Shown here: piece after piece, positions 50,976-60,430 of the stretch | How the letters are laid out: each line of letters starts with the position of its first letter | How positions within the stretch are numbered: position 1 is the stretch's first letter | Assembly (NCBI GenBank): GCA_046294735.1 | Contig: JBKBKB010000004.1 | Coordinates: 1 to 64,000 of the forward strand | Direction: 5' to 3' | From: 34-65-8 sp046294735 | GTDB taxonomy: Bacteria > Pseudomonadota > Alphaproteobacteria > Sphingomonadales > Sphingomonadaceae | DNA length: 64,000 nucleotides | The notes under the pieces: generated by a model | Told to the model about the DNA's origin: nothing | The model's database searches: none | The model's input: the letters and a program-made list of their open reading frames with translations, nothing else | Program-made: the position numbers and the translations under genes

Positions 50976-52162
50976 CGTGCATCGTCCTTGGCGAGTGCCT
51001 CTTTCGAGGAGGACGGGCGTGCCTCACTGCCCATCCGGATCACGTCCATCAGCACATCGCCGCCAAAGCTTTCGAGCAGGTCGGCCAGATCCTCCACCGC
51101 ACGCGGGCGGCCGCAATTCCACGCAGCGTGGGCAGCCGTTGCGAGCGTTTCGGGCCGCTGGGCGAGCACCTGGATCTGTTTGGCCAATTCCTTGCCGGTA
51201 AAGTTCGTCTGCCGGATCATCCGCGCCCCGCCTGCCTTGGTCAGTTCGCGGGTGTTGGCGGCCTGGTGGTCGTCAGTCGCGATCGGAAGCGGGACCAGTA
51301 TCGCCGGACGGCCCACGGCGGTCAGTTCGGCAATGGTCGAGGCGCCCGCGCGGCCGATGAACAGGTGCGCATCGGAAAGGCGCGCCGCCATATCCTCGAA
51401 ATAGGTGCCGAGTTCCGCGGGAATATCGTGGCTGCGATAGCGTTCGCGAACCCGGTCGATATCTTCCGGGCGGCACTGCTGCGTCACCTGAAGCCGTTGC
51501 CGCAAGGCGGGCGGGAGCATGGCCAGACCATCGGGCACGACTTCGGACAGGACACCCGCCCCCTGGCTTCCGCCGGTCACCAGCACCTTCAGAAGGCTGT
51601 CGTCGGTGAAGGCCGGAAACTCCTCCTCCCGCAGTGCCAGCACTTCGGCGCGCACAGGATTGCCGACCAGATGGACCTTGTCGCGGTGCTTCGGCTTCAG
51701 CCGAGCCACATCGGGATAAGCGGTCGCAATTGCGTTGACCCGCCCCGCCAACAACCGGTTAACCCGGCCAAGCACGGCGTTCTGCTCATGGATCAGGCTG
51801 GGGATCCGGGCCGAGGTCGAGGCCAGCAGCGCAGGCAGCGCCGGATAGCCGCCAAAGCCGATCACGGCGCTGGGGGCAAAGCTTTCGAACAGGCGCAGCG
51901 CCATGCGGCGCCCCTCCAGCACGGCGCCAATCCCCCTGGGCCAGTGGAGCGGGTTCTTGCCGAACCGCCCCGCAGGCAGGACGTGCGCGGGCAGGAAATC
52001 GGGCTTGCCCGGGATCTGCGCCCCGCGCTCATCAGTGATAAGGGCGACATGGTGCCCGCGCCGCTCCAGCTCGGTCGCCAGCGCAAAGGCGGGAATGAGG
52101 TGGCCGCCGGTTCCACCGGCGGCGAGCACGTAATGGCGATTGGCCCTGGGCAAGCTGGTCAT
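50972..52162 (-). CDS. murG: UDP-GlcNAc:lipid I glycosyltransferase MurG
   Basis: 396 residues. The N-terminal G-loop LAAGGTGGHLIPAFALA (about 14-30), HEQNAVLGRVNRLL with the catalytic His region, and the second G-loop VTGGSQGAGVLSEVVP are clear. The UDP-GlcNAc site includes IGRAGASTIAELTAVGRPAILVPLP. It converts lipid I to lipid II on the inner membrane face. It overlaps ftsW and murC by 4 bp each. The C-terminus is slightly longer than in E. coli MurG. Confidence 0.97.
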   Translation of the reverse strand: MTSLPRANRHYVLAAGGTGGHLIPAFALATELERRGHHVALITDERGAQIPGKPDFLPAHVLPAGRFGKNPLHWPRGIGAVLEGRRMALRLFESFAPSAVIGFGGYPALPALLASTSARIPSLIHEQNAVLGRVNRLLAGRVNAIATAYPDVARLKPKHRDKVHLVGNPVRAEVLALREEEFPAFTDDSLLKVLVTGGSQGAGVLSEVVPDGLAMLPPALRQRLQVTQQCRPEDIDRVRERYRSHDIPAELGTYFEDMAARLSDAHLFIGRAGASTIAELTAVGRPAILVPLPIATDDHQAANTRELTKAGGARMIRQTNFTGKELAKQIQVLAQRPETLATAAHAAWNCGRPRAVEDLADLLESFGGDVLMDVIRMGSEARPSSSKEALAKDDAR

Positions 52163-53400
52163 GACCCGGCCCCTTCGCGCTTCGGCAGCGTTTCTGCAAG
52201 CAGCGCCCGCAATCCCCGGCTCTTGCGCGAGAGGAACGGGTTGCGGCGGGTGATGGCCAGCAGCAAGCCTACGGTCAGGCAGATGGCGATGGTCGACGAA
52301 CCACCATAGGACACCAGCGGCAGGGTCATCCCCTTGGACGGGAACAGCTGCAGGTTGACCAGGATGTTAATGAACGCCTGCCCACCAACTTGCGTGGCCA
52401 GCCCGGTCGCGGCGAGCACGATGAACAGGTTGTCCTCGCTGGTGACGCGCACCAGCACCCTGACGATCAGGGCGAGGTAGAGCACCACCACGAGCATGCA
52501 GATCAGCAGGCCGAATTCCTCCCCGATGACCGAGAAGATGTAATCGGTGTGCGCTTCCGGCAGCTTGAGCTTGCGGATACCAAGCCACATGCCCGTGCCG
52601 CTCCAGCCACCGGCCAGCAGGGTTCGTTCAGCCAGATCGACCTGATCGAAAGCGGTTCCTCCGCCGAAAAAGGCGTCGATCCGGTTGCGGGCATTGTCAT
52701 AGAGGAAATAGGCCAGCGTGATCACCCCAAGCCCACCGGCAATCACCACCCCGATGCGGGGCAGCGACAGGCCTGCCAGCATGATCATCACGAACCAGAC
52801 CCCGGCAAAAAGAACTGCATCGCCCAGGTTCGGCTGCGCCATGAGCAAGAGGCCGACTACTGCCATGGCACCACTGGCAATGGCGATGACCGGCATGGAT
52901 GGATCGCGCAGCCGCCACGTCAGCACCCAGGCCAGCGCGATCGCGAAAGCCGGCTTGAGGAACTCGCTCGGCTGGAACCGCATGCCGAGGTTGATCCACC
53001 GCCGCGCTCCGTTCACTTCGACGCCGATCAGGGGAACCAGCACCAGCAGCACCAGCATGCCCCCGGCCAGCATAATCCCCAGCCTGCGGGCATTGTCGAC
53101 CGACAGGGTCGATGCCCCCAGCATGACCGCCAGACCCGCCACCTGCCACTTGATGTGCTGCCAGTAGAAATAGAGATCGGGCAGGCTGACATCAGCCGTC
53201 GACAGGCGCCGCGCGCTCGCAACCGAAGCCGTCGCCACTGCAGCAGTGCCGATCAGCATCAGCAGCAGCACCAGGCCCAGCAGCACGCGGTCAATCTCGC
53301 GCCACCACACCCGCAGCTCGTCCAAGCGCGAGCGACGAAACCGCTCACTGCTGGTTGCCCGCTGGCCGCCCTGCGGAATGTAGGGCTGGGTCGCGCTCAT
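52159..53400 (-). CDS. ftsW: Lipid II polymerase FtsW (SEDS family)
   Basis: 413 residues with about ten membrane helices. SEDS marks: GARRWINLGMRFQPSEFLKPAFAIALAW (about 130-157), LLMAQPNLGDAVLFAGVWF, the large periplasmic loop with GGGTAFDQ and GTGMWLGIRKLKLPEAHTDYIFSVIGEEFG (in pieces), and C-terminal GMTLPLVSYGGSSTIAICLTVG. A basic cytoplasmic head (ERFRRSRLDELRVWWRE) precedes TM1. It polymerises septal glycan with FtsI. The context between murD and murG identifies FtsW rather than RodA. Confidence 0.96.
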   Translation of the reverse strand: MSATQPYIPQGGQRATSSERFRRSRLDELRVWWREIDRVLLGLVLLLMLIGTAAVATASVASARRLSTADVSLPDLYFYWQHIKWQVAGLAVMLGASTLSVDNARRLGIMLAGGMLVLLVLVPLIGVEVNGARRWINLGMRFQPSEFLKPAFAIALAWVLTWRLRDPSMPVIAIASGAMAVVGLLLMAQPNLGDAVLFAGVWFVMIMLAGLSLPRIGVVIAGGLGVITLAYFLYDNARNRIDAFFGGGTAFDQVDLAERTLLAGGWSGTGMWLGIRKLKLPEAHTDYIFSVIGEEFGLLICMLVVVLYLALIVRVLVRVTSEDNLFIVLAATGLATQVGGQAFINILVNLQLFPSKGMTLPLVSYGGSSTIAICLTVGLLLAITRRNPFLSRKSRGLRALLAETLPKREGAGS

Positions 53401-54731
53401 GCCTGCTCTCCCCCCTCGCCAGTCAGCGCTTCAACGATGGTGCGGAACTGCGCTCCGCGAGTCTCGAAATCACGGAACTGATCAAAGCTGGCGCAGGCGG
53501 GCGAAAGCAGCACCACTTCGCCCGGCCGGGCAGCGGCGACGGCCTGACGGGTCGCTTCCTGGAGCAGTTCACTGCGCACCACATGCAGGTGCGGTTCGAG
53601 CAAATCGGCAAAGCGCGGCCCGGCCTCGCCGATAGTATAGGCCGCCGCGACATTGGCGAGGTGCTGGGCGCAGGCGCCGAGACCGTCTTCCTTGGGCAGG
53701 CCGCCAACGATCCAGTGGATGCGCGGCGCCCCGCCGTTGATCGCCGGGACGGGCATGAACGCCGCCAGTGCCGGAGCGGCGCTGTCGGTGTTGGTCGCCT
53801 TGCTGTCATTGACGAACAAGACGCCGTTGTGGGTGGCGACGCGCTCCATGCGGTGCGGGAGGCCGGTGAAAGTGCAGAGGGCGCGGTCGACGATCTCTTT
53901 CGCAATTTGGAGTTGCGATGCGACGCACATTGCCGCTTCCGCATTCTGGGAGTTGTGCGGACCTTGAAGGCTGGGCCAATCGTCTTGCCCCGGCAAAGGA
54001 TACTCACTGTCGCAGCCCCAAAGGTCTTCAGATGACCGTTCGAACTTGAACTGCGTCAGCTCAAAAACCTGGTCACCTACGATTGCCGGCCTTCCTGCCG
54101 ACTGCATCTCGAACAGACGCATTTTGGAGGCCGCATAGGCGTCAAAGCCTTCATACCTATCCAGATGGTCCGGCGTGATGTTCAACAATACCGCAACATC
54201 GCAATCGAGGCTCCGGGTGAGGTCGATCTGATAGCTCGACAGCTCCAGCACGTAGACCCCGCCTTCCAGGAGCGGGTCCTGTCCGAGGATCGGCAGGCCG
54301 ATATTGCCGCCCATCGTGGTCGGCACGCCAGCGGTCTTGAGGATATGGTGGACCAGCGCCGTGGTCGTACTCTTGCCGTTGGTCCCGGTGATACCGACCA
54401 CCTTGTGCGGCGGCAGTTCGGCGCGGGCCTGCGCGAACAGCTCGATATCGCCGATTACCGGCACCCCGAATTGCGCCGCTCGCCCGACAATCGGATGGGT
54501 GTTGAGCGGCACGCCGGGGCTGACCACGATCCCGGCACAGCCGCTCAGATCTGCTTCCATCGGGTCAGCCAGGGTGGCGCGACCTTCCAGCCTGGAGCGG
54601 GCGACATCCTGCCGGTCCCATGCGATCACCTCGGCTCCGCTCGCCAGCAGGCTTTCCGCCGCCGCCAGACCCGACCGGGCGAGGCCAAGGACGGCAAACC
54701 GTTTGCCGGACCAGGCGGAGCAGGTGATCAT
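53397..54731 (-). CDS. murD: UDP-N-acetylmuramoyl-L-alanine-D-glutamate ligase
   Basis: 444 residues from MITCSAWSGKRFAVLGLARSG at 54731, overlapping mraY by ATGA; the longer frame reading through mraY is spurious. The ATP loop is VVGITGTNGKSTTTALV (about 110-126), with ELSSYQIDLT, LNITPDHLDRYEGFDAYAASK and FVNDSKATNTDSAAPAL. The C-terminal LLSPACASFDQFRDFETRG is typical. It adds D-Glu to UDP-MurNAc-L-Ala. Confidence 0.97.
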   Translation of the reverse strand: MITCSAWSGKRFAVLGLARSGLAAAESLLASGAEVIAWDRQDVARSRLEGRATLADPMEADLSGCAGIVVSPGVPLNTHPIVGRAAQFGVPVIGDIELFAQARAELPPHKVVGITGTNGKSTTTALVHHILKTAGVPTTMGGNIGLPILGQDPLLEGGVYVLELSSYQIDLTRSLDCDVAVLLNITPDHLDRYEGFDAYAASKMRLFEMQSAGRPAIVGDQVFELTQFKFERSSEDLWGCDSEYPLPGQDDWPSLQGPHNSQNAEAAMCVASQLQIAKEIVDRALCTFTGLPHRMERVATHNGVLFVNDSKATNTDSAAPALAAFMPVPAINGGAPRIHWIVGGLPKEDGLGACAQHLANVAAAYTIGEAGPRFADLLEPHLHVVRSELLQEATRQAVAAARPGEVVLLSPACASFDQFRDFETRGAQFRTIVEALTGEGGEQA

Positions 54732-55798
54732 CGCAGCTTCAGTGTCGCCAGGCCGATCATCGCCAGCACGATGGCAATGATCCAGAACCGGATCACGACC
54801 TTGCTTTCGCTCCAGCCGAGCTGCTCGAAGTGGTGGTGGATCGGGGCCATGCGGAACACCCGCCTGCCAGTGCGCTTGAACCAGAACACCTGGATGATGA
54901 CCGACAGCGCCTCGGCCACGAACAACCCGCCGACGATGGCGAGCACGATCTCGTGATGGCTGGCCACCGCAATTGCGCCCAGCGCACCGCCCAGCGCCAG
55001 GCTGCCGGTATCGCCCATGAACACCGCCGCCGGGGGCGCGTTGAACCACAGGAAAGCGAGGCCCGCCCCCATTATCGCGGCGCAGAAGATCGCCAGCTCG
55101 CCCGCACCGCGCACGTAGGGAATGCCAAGATAGTCCGAATAGTCGACCCGCCCGACAAGGTAGGCGATGATCGCAAAGGTTCCCGCCGCAATGATCACCG
55201 GCATGATCGCGAGGCCATCGAGCCCGTCGGTCAAGTTGACCGCATTGCCCGCACCCACGATCACGACTGCAGCAAACACATAGTAGAACCAGCCCAGCTC
55301 GATCCCGAAGTCGTTGAGAAAGGGCACGTAGAGGAAGGTATTGATCTCGCTCACGATGATCCATGAGGCGATCCCGGCGACAATGAATTCGAGCATCAGG
55401 CGGACTTTGCCCGAAACCCCCTTGTGGCTAGCCTTGGACACCTTGTCGTAATCGTCCATGAACCCGATCAGGCCGAACCCGGCGGTCACCGCCAGACAGG
55501 CCCAGACGAACGGGTTGCGCAAGTCCATCCACAGCGCCATCGCCAGCATCAGCGAGACGAGGATCATCAGCCCACCCATGGTCGGAGTGCCGCGCTTGGC
55601 GAGGTGGGTCTGCGGCCCGTCCTCGCGGATCGGCTGGCCCTTGCCCTGGCGAACGCGGAGCATGTCAATGAACCGCGGCCCGATCACAAGGCCGATCAGC
55701 AACGCTGTCATCAGCGTCGCCCCGGCACGGAAGGTCTGGTAGCGGACGAGGTTGAGCGCGCCCTCAAAGTTCAGCCATTCGGCAATCAGATAGAGCAT
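54728..55798 (-). CDS. mraY: Phospho-MurNAc-pentapeptide transferase MraY
   Basis: 356 residues with ten predicted membrane helices. Active-site motifs: IREDGPQTHLAKRGTPTMGG (about 57-76), GFMDDYDKVSKASHKGVSGK with the catalytic Asp pair, GNAVNLTDGLDGLAI (about 190) and the HHH motif in RMAPIHHHFEQLGWSESKVV. It transfers phospho-MurNAc-pentapeptide to undecaprenyl phosphate, giving lipid I. It shares one base with the murF stop and four with murD. Confidence 0.98.
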   Translation of the reverse strand: MLYLIAEWLNFEGALNLVRYQTFRAGATLMTALLIGLVIGPRFIDMLRVRQGKGQPIREDGPQTHLAKRGTPTMGGLMILVSLMLAMALWMDLRNPFVWACLAVTAGFGLIGFMDDYDKVSKASHKGVSGKVRLMLEFIVAGIASWIIVSEINTFLYVPFLNDFGIELGWFYYVFAAVVIVGAGNAVNLTDGLDGLAIMPVIIAAGTFAIIAYLVGRVDYSDYLGIPYVRGAGELAIFCAAIMGAGLAFLWFNAPPAAVFMGDTGSLALGGALGAIAVASHHEIVLAIVGGLFVAEALSVIIQVFWFKRTGRRVFRMAPIHHHFEQLGWSESKVVIRFWIIAIVLAMIGLATLKLR

Positions 55799-57255
55799 CA
55801 GCCGTCCCGGCTTGAAAAGTGGTTCACCAGCCTGCCCAGGCCGACCGAATTCGATCCCTTGACCAGAACCGCGTCACCGGCAGCGAGCCCGAACTCCTCC
55901 AGCGCCGCGATAGCCTCGGCAGGATTATCGCAATGGGCGAAGGTCAGGCCTGTCGCAAGCGCCCCTGCATCGCCTTTCCCCAGTGCCCGCGCCAGCGCAC
56001 GCATTTCCTCACCCACCAGCACCGCATGGTCAACCCGCGCCTCGGCCAGAGGCTCGGCCAGTTGGGCGTGGAAGCCATCGGCGAAATCGCCCAGTTCCTT
56101 CATGCTGCCCAGCACCGCGATGCGCCGGGTAGCAGGGGTCTGGCCCAACTGACGCAGGGTCGCCCGCATCGAGGCGGGGTTGGCATTGTAGCTTTCGTCA
56201 ATCAGCAGCGCCTTGCCGCCGGGCACCCGGAGCTGGTGGCGCGCGCCGCGCCCTTTCAGCCCGCCCATCTCCGCCAGTGCCAGCCCGGCCGCGCCCAGGT
56301 CGCCCCCGGCAGCCCGCACCGCGGCCATTACCCCGAGTGCATTGGCAACCCAGTGCTCGCCCGGTTCGGCAACCGAGAAGCACAACCGGGCGTCACCCAG
56401 ATCGGCGGTAACCAGCGACCCGCCGTTGGCAGCCGGAATGGCATCGAGCAAACGGACATCGGCATCGGCCGAACGCCCAAACGTGACAATCGGGTGGCCG
56501 CGCCGCCCGGCTGCGGCGCGAAGCTGCGGGCACCACGGGCTGTCGGCCGGGATCACCGCCGTGCCGCCCGGCATCAGGCTTTCGAAGATTTCCGCCTTGG
56601 CATCGGCAATCGCCTCCATGCTGCCCAGGTTCTCGATATGGGCGGGCGCGATGGTGGTGATCAGCGCCACGTGGGGCCGGACATGGGCCGTCAGCGCGCG
56701 GATTTCACCGGCGTGGTTCATGCCCAACTCGAACACGCCGAACTTGCTGCGCGCTGGCATCCGCGCAAGGCTGAGCGGAACGCCGACATGGTTGTTGTAG
56801 CTGCGGACCGAGCGGTGCGCTGCGCCACGGCTACCCCGGTCTAGCGCGGCGAAGATCGCTTCCTTGACCCCGGTTTTGCCGACCGAGCCGGTAACGCCGA
56901 CACGGATCGCCGCGGCACGGTCGCGTGCGGCATGGGCAAGCGCATGGAGCGCGTCCGTCGTATCCGCCACCAGCACGTGCGGAAAATCGACCGGGCGATC
57001 GACCAGCAGCGCGCGGGCACCCATCGCGATCGCCTTGTCAATGAAGCGGTGGCCGTCGGTCGTCTCACCCTTCAGTGCGACAAAAAGATCGCCGCCGCGT
57101 ACATCGCGCGAGTCCATCTCGACGCCGGACACCTGGAAATCGGCCGAGGCCTGCCCGCCGGTCGCGGCGGCGATTTCGACGCTCGTCCAGAGCGCGGTTG
57201 CCAGCCGGTCGCGTGGCACGATTGGCCATTGGCGCAGAGCGGGATGCAGGCTCAC
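55798..57255 (-). CDS. murF: UDP-MurNAc-tripeptide:D-Ala-D-Ala ligase
   Basis: 485 residues from a GTG at 57255 (VSLHPALRQWPIVPRD...), which overlaps the murE stop as GTGA; the open frame extends six codons further. Motifs: VSGVEMDSRDVRGGDLFVALKG, the ATP loop VGVTGSVGKTGVKEAIF (about 108-124), FELGMNHAGEIRALT and LIDESYNANPASMRATL. It adds the D-Ala-D-Ala made by Ddl. Confidence 0.96.
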   Translation of the reverse strand: MSLHPALRQWPIVPRDRLATALWTSVEIAAATGGQASADFQVSGVEMDSRDVRGGDLFVALKGETTDGHRFIDKAIAMGARALLVDRPVDFPHVLVADTTDALHALAHAARDRAAAIRVGVTGSVGKTGVKEAIFAALDRGSRGAAHRSVRSYNNHVGVPLSLARMPARSKFGVFELGMNHAGEIRALTAHVRPHVALITTIAPAHIENLGSMEAIADAKAEIFESLMPGGTAVIPADSPWCPQLRAAAGRRGHPIVTFGRSADADVRLLDAIPAANGGSLVTADLGDARLCFSVAEPGEHWVANALGVMAAVRAAGGDLGAAGLALAEMGGLKGRGARHQLRVPGGKALLIDESYNANPASMRATLRQLGQTPATRRIAVLGSMKELGDFADGFHAQLAEPLAEARVDHAVLVGEEMRALARALGKGDAGALATGLTFAHCDNPAEAIAALEEFGLAAGDAVLVKGSNSVGLGRLVNHFSSRDG

Positions 57256-58709
57256 GCGGCGCCTCCAGCACATTCACGCGCCACCTCGACATCGTCGAAC
57301 GGCAAGATCCGCATGCTTTCTCCTGCTCCGATAATCTGGCCGGTTTCGTGGCCCTTGCCTGCAATCAGCACGATGTCGTCGCGGCCAGCCTCGGCAATGG
57401 CCGCGGCAATCGCCGCGCGGCGGTCTGCAACTTCCCGCGCGCTCACGCCAGCACCGGCCAGCACAGCGCTGCGGATAAGGGCCGGGTCTTCCCCGCGCGG
57501 GTTGTCATCGGTCACGATCACGAGATCAGATCCGCGCGCGGCCGCCGCCCCCATCGGCCCGCGCTTGCCCTGGTCGCGGTCACCACCGGCGCCGAACACC
57601 GTAACCAGGCGGCCGGCAACATGCGGGCGCAGGGCGGCAATCGCCGCCTCCAGCGCATCGGGTGTATGGGCGTAGTCGACATAGACCGGCGCGCCGCTGG
57701 CGCTGATCGCGGCCCGTTCCAGCCGCCCGCGCACCGGCTGCAGCCGTCCAACCCCGTCAAAAGTCATTGCAGCAGAGCCGCCCGTTGCGAGGACGAGGCC
57801 CGCCGCGACCAGCGCATTGGCGACCTGATAGGCCCCGATCAGGGGCAGCCGCAAGGAACGCTCCTGACCATCGTGCACCAGGGTCAGGTCCTGCCCCAGC
57901 TGGGTCGGGGTACGGGCGAGCAGGCGGATGAAGTCCCCCTGCTCGCCCACCGTGAGCACCCGCAGGCCGCGTGCCTGTGCGTGCCCGATGGCCCGGCCGG
58001 CCCACTCGCTATTGTCGGCCCAGACCACCACGCTTGCCCCGTCCGACACCACTTCGTCGAACAGGCGCATCTTGGCCGCGAAATAGTCTTCCATCGTCGC
58101 GTGGTAATCGAGATGGTCGCGGCTGAGGTTGGTAAAGGCGGCGGCGGCAACCGGCAGCCCTTCGTTGCGATACTGGTCGAGGCCGTGGCTCGACGCCTCG
58201 TAGGCGACATGGGTCACCCCTTCGCGCGCGAGGCCGGCCATATTGCCGAGGAAGGTCACGATGTCCGGCGTGGTCAGCCCGGTCGCCACGCTCTCATCGG
58301 GGGTGGTCACTCCCAGCGTGCCGATGCTGGCGGCCCGCTCCCCCGCCATGCGCCAAAGCTGGCGGGTCATCTCCACGGTCGAGGTCTTGCCATTGGTTCC
58401 GGTCACCGCGACCACGGTCTCCGGCACCGGGCGGAAGAACCGGGCAGCGATCCGGGCAAAGGCTCGTCGCGGCTCCGGATCGGCAATATGAAGTGCACCC
58501 GTCACACGCGCTTCAGGGCGGGCAACCACAGCAATAGCGCCCGCCTCGACTGCGGCGGCGATGAAGTCTTCGCCGTTGAACCGAGCACCCGGGAAAGCGC
58601 CGAACACCGTGCCCGGCGCGACCTTGCGATGGTCGATCGCAAAGCCGGTTACGTCGCCGTCACCGGTCTCCGGGCGGCCCGCAGCCTGAAGAAGGCGCGC
58701 CAGCTTCAT
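57252..58709 (-). CDS. murE: UDP-MurNAc-L-Ala-D-Glu:meso-diaminopimelate ligase
   Basis: 485 residues. N-terminal GFAIDHRKVAPGTVFGAFPGARF binds the UDP part. The ATP loop is VAVTGTNGKTSTVEMTR (about 103-119), followed by THVAYEASSHGLDQYR and FTNLSRDHLDYH. The DNPRGEDP motif (about 402) is the marker of meso-diaminopimelate specificity, as opposed to lysine. It overlaps ftsI (ATGA) and murF (GTGA). Confidence 0.97.
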   Translation of the reverse strand: MKLARLLQAAGRPETGDGDVTGFAIDHRKVAPGTVFGAFPGARFNGEDFIAAAVEAGAIAVVARPEARVTGALHIADPEPRRAFARIAARFFRPVPETVVAVTGTNGKTSTVEMTRQLWRMAGERAASIGTLGVTTPDESVATGLTTPDIVTFLGNMAGLAREGVTHVAYEASSHGLDQYRNEGLPVAAAAFTNLSRDHLDYHATMEDYFAAKMRLFDEVVSDGASVVVWADNSEWAGRAIGHAQARGLRVLTVGEQGDFIRLLARTPTQLGQDLTLVHDGQERSLRLPLIGAYQVANALVAAGLVLATGGSAAMTFDGVGRLQPVRGRLERAAISASGAPVYVDYAHTPDALEAAIAALRPHVAGRLVTVFGAGGDRDQGKRGPMGAAAARGSDLVIVTDDNPRGEDPALIRSAVLAGAGVSAREVADRRAAIAAAIAEAGRDDIVLIAGKGHETGQIIGAGESMRILPFDDVEVARECAGGAA

Positions 58710-60430
58710 TCGGACAAGCCCGGCAGCAGGGGGCGCAAGTCGCTGATGTCAACGTCGCGGGTGTCATCGGGCATCACCCCCAGCATCGGCCCGATCCGCG
58801 GCACCAGCTTGCCCACGATTGGCGCGGCATTCCATGCTGCCGTTCGCTGGAACGAGCTGGCGGTTGTGCCCTGCGGCTCATCAAGCATGGTCACGATCAC
58901 ATAGCGCGGCTTGTCCATCGGGAATGCGGCAGCGAAAGTCGAAACCAGCAAGCGTTTGGAATAGCGCCCGCCCACGGCCTTTTCGGCGCTGCCGGTCTTG
59001 CCGCCAACCCGGTAACCAGGTGCATCGGCACTGCGTCCGGTGCCGTTTGTCGAAATCAAGCGGAGCAGCTGCCGCATCCGGTAGCTGGTCGAAGCCTTGA
59101 ATACCCGCCGCCCCTTCGGCACTTCATGCGCTTCCAGCTTGTGCAGGGTGGACGGCCGCCACACCCCGCCATTGACCAGCGCGGCATAGGCACTGGCCAG
59201 ATGCAGCGGCGTGACCGAGATGCCATGGCCATAGCTGACTGTAATGTTGCGCAGGCGCGGCCAGTTGTCCCCCGGCCAGATCGGCGCGCCGCGGGCGGGC
59301 ACCTCGATATATGGCCGCTCGTGCATGCCAAGGTCCATCAGCGTGCGCCGCATTCGTTCCGCACCCAACTCGTCAGCGATCTGCCCAGTCACGATGTTGG
59401 ACGAATACATCAGCGATTGCGGCACATTGAGCGAGGCGCCGAGCGGATGGCCATCGCGGATCTTGAACCCGCCGATTTCCAGCGGACGGCTGGCCTGATA
59501 GCGGCGACCGAAGTCGCGCACCGTGCCCGCGTCGATGGCAGCGGCGACGGTGATTGGCTTGAAGGTCGATCCGAGCTCGTAGACTTCGCTGGATACCCGG
59601 CTGAACATCTGCTTGGCGCCAGCTGAATCGATCTTGTTGGGGTCGAAATCGGGCAGCGATGCCAGAGCAAGGATCTCGCCGGTATCGACATCCAGCACAA
59701 TCCCGCCAGCACCGGCGGCATTGGTGGCCAGCATCCCGCGCCGCAATTCGTCTTCCAGCGCACCCTGCACCCGCATGTCGATCGACAGGGCAACCGGCTG
59801 GGCACGCAGCACCGGATCGGTCAGCTGCTCGTTCAGGACCTGTTCCATCCCGACCCGGCCATCGCCCTCGGCATCGACGTAGCCGAGCACGTGTGCCGCG
59901 AGCGATCCTTGCGGATAATGGCGCTCGGTTTCCCGGGGCAGTTCCAGCGCCAGTTCGCCCAGTTCCTGCACCCGGTTGGCTTCTTCCGGCAAGACCCGGC
60001 GCCGCAGGTAGCCCGGGCGGCCCGAAGCCAGCCTGCGGGCGACATCCACTTCATCAATGTCAGGAAAGACCAGCTTGAGTTCGGCTGCAACCTGTTGCGG
60101 CGTGCGCACCAGCGGGTTGTCAGGTTCGCCCAGCGCCTGCGGATTGAACCACAGGGCATAAGCCGGGAATGCCCGCGCCAGCGGGACACCGTTTCGGTCA
60201 GTAATCTCACCTCGGGGCGGAAGCAGCGCTTCTTCGAGCGAGGTGATCCGAGTGGCCCGGTCGCTCAGGCCGAAATAGCTGATCCGCACAAGTGCACCGA
60301 CGGCCACCAGCACGAACAGGCCTGCCACCAGCAGAACCCGCAGCTGGGCGGTCAGCAGCTGATAGCGCCGCACCCGCGCCACATCGGTGCGGGCCGGATG
60401 GATGACCGTGCGGGCAGCGAGCGCCGTCAT
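58706..60430 (-). CDS. ftsI: Septal peptidoglycan transpeptidase FtsI (PBP3)
   Basis: 574 residues. A cytoplasmic head and one membrane helix (about 30-50) anchor it. The pedestal domain begins with LLPPRGEITDRNGVPLA. The transpeptidase domain has the nucleophile S288 in STFK (288-291), SSN at 343-345 (MYSSNIVTG) and KTG at 478-480 (VGGKTGSAEK). It cross-links septal glycan made by FtsW and is the target of beta-lactams. The long C-terminal tail of some class B enzymes is absent. It overlaps ftsL and murE by 4 bp each. Confidence 0.97.
   Translation of the reverse strand: MTALAARTVIHPARTDVARVRRYQLLTAQLRVLLVAGLFVLVAVGALVRISYFGLSDRATRITSLEEALLPPRGEITDRNGVPLARAFPAYALWFNPQALGEPDNPLVRTPQQVAAELKLVFPDIDEVDVARRLASGRPGYLRRRVLPEEANRVQELGELALELPRETERHYPQGSLAAHVLGYVDAEGDGRVGMEQVLNEQLTDPVLRAQPVALSIDMRVQGALEDELRRGMLATNAAGAGGIVLDVDTGEILALASLPDFDPNKIDSAGAKQMFSRVSSEVYELGSTFKPITVAAAIDAGTVRDFGRRYQASRPLEIGGFKIRDGHPLGASLNVPQSLMYSSNIVTGQIADELGAERMRRTLMDLGMHERPYIEVPARGAPIWPGDNWPRLRNITVSYGHGISVTPLHLASAYAALVNGGVWRPSTLHKLEAHEVPKGRRVFKASTSYRMRQLLRLISTNGTGRSADAPGYRVGGKTGSAEKAVGGRYSKRLLVSTFAAAFPMDKPRYVIVTMLDEPQGTTASSFQRTAAWNAAPIVGKLVPRIGPMLGVMPDDTRDVDISDLRPLLPGLSE

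Noticed and set aside
54732..55364. N-terminal extension of the murD frame
   Set aside because: Lies fully within mraY in another frame; murD begins at the ATGA overlap.
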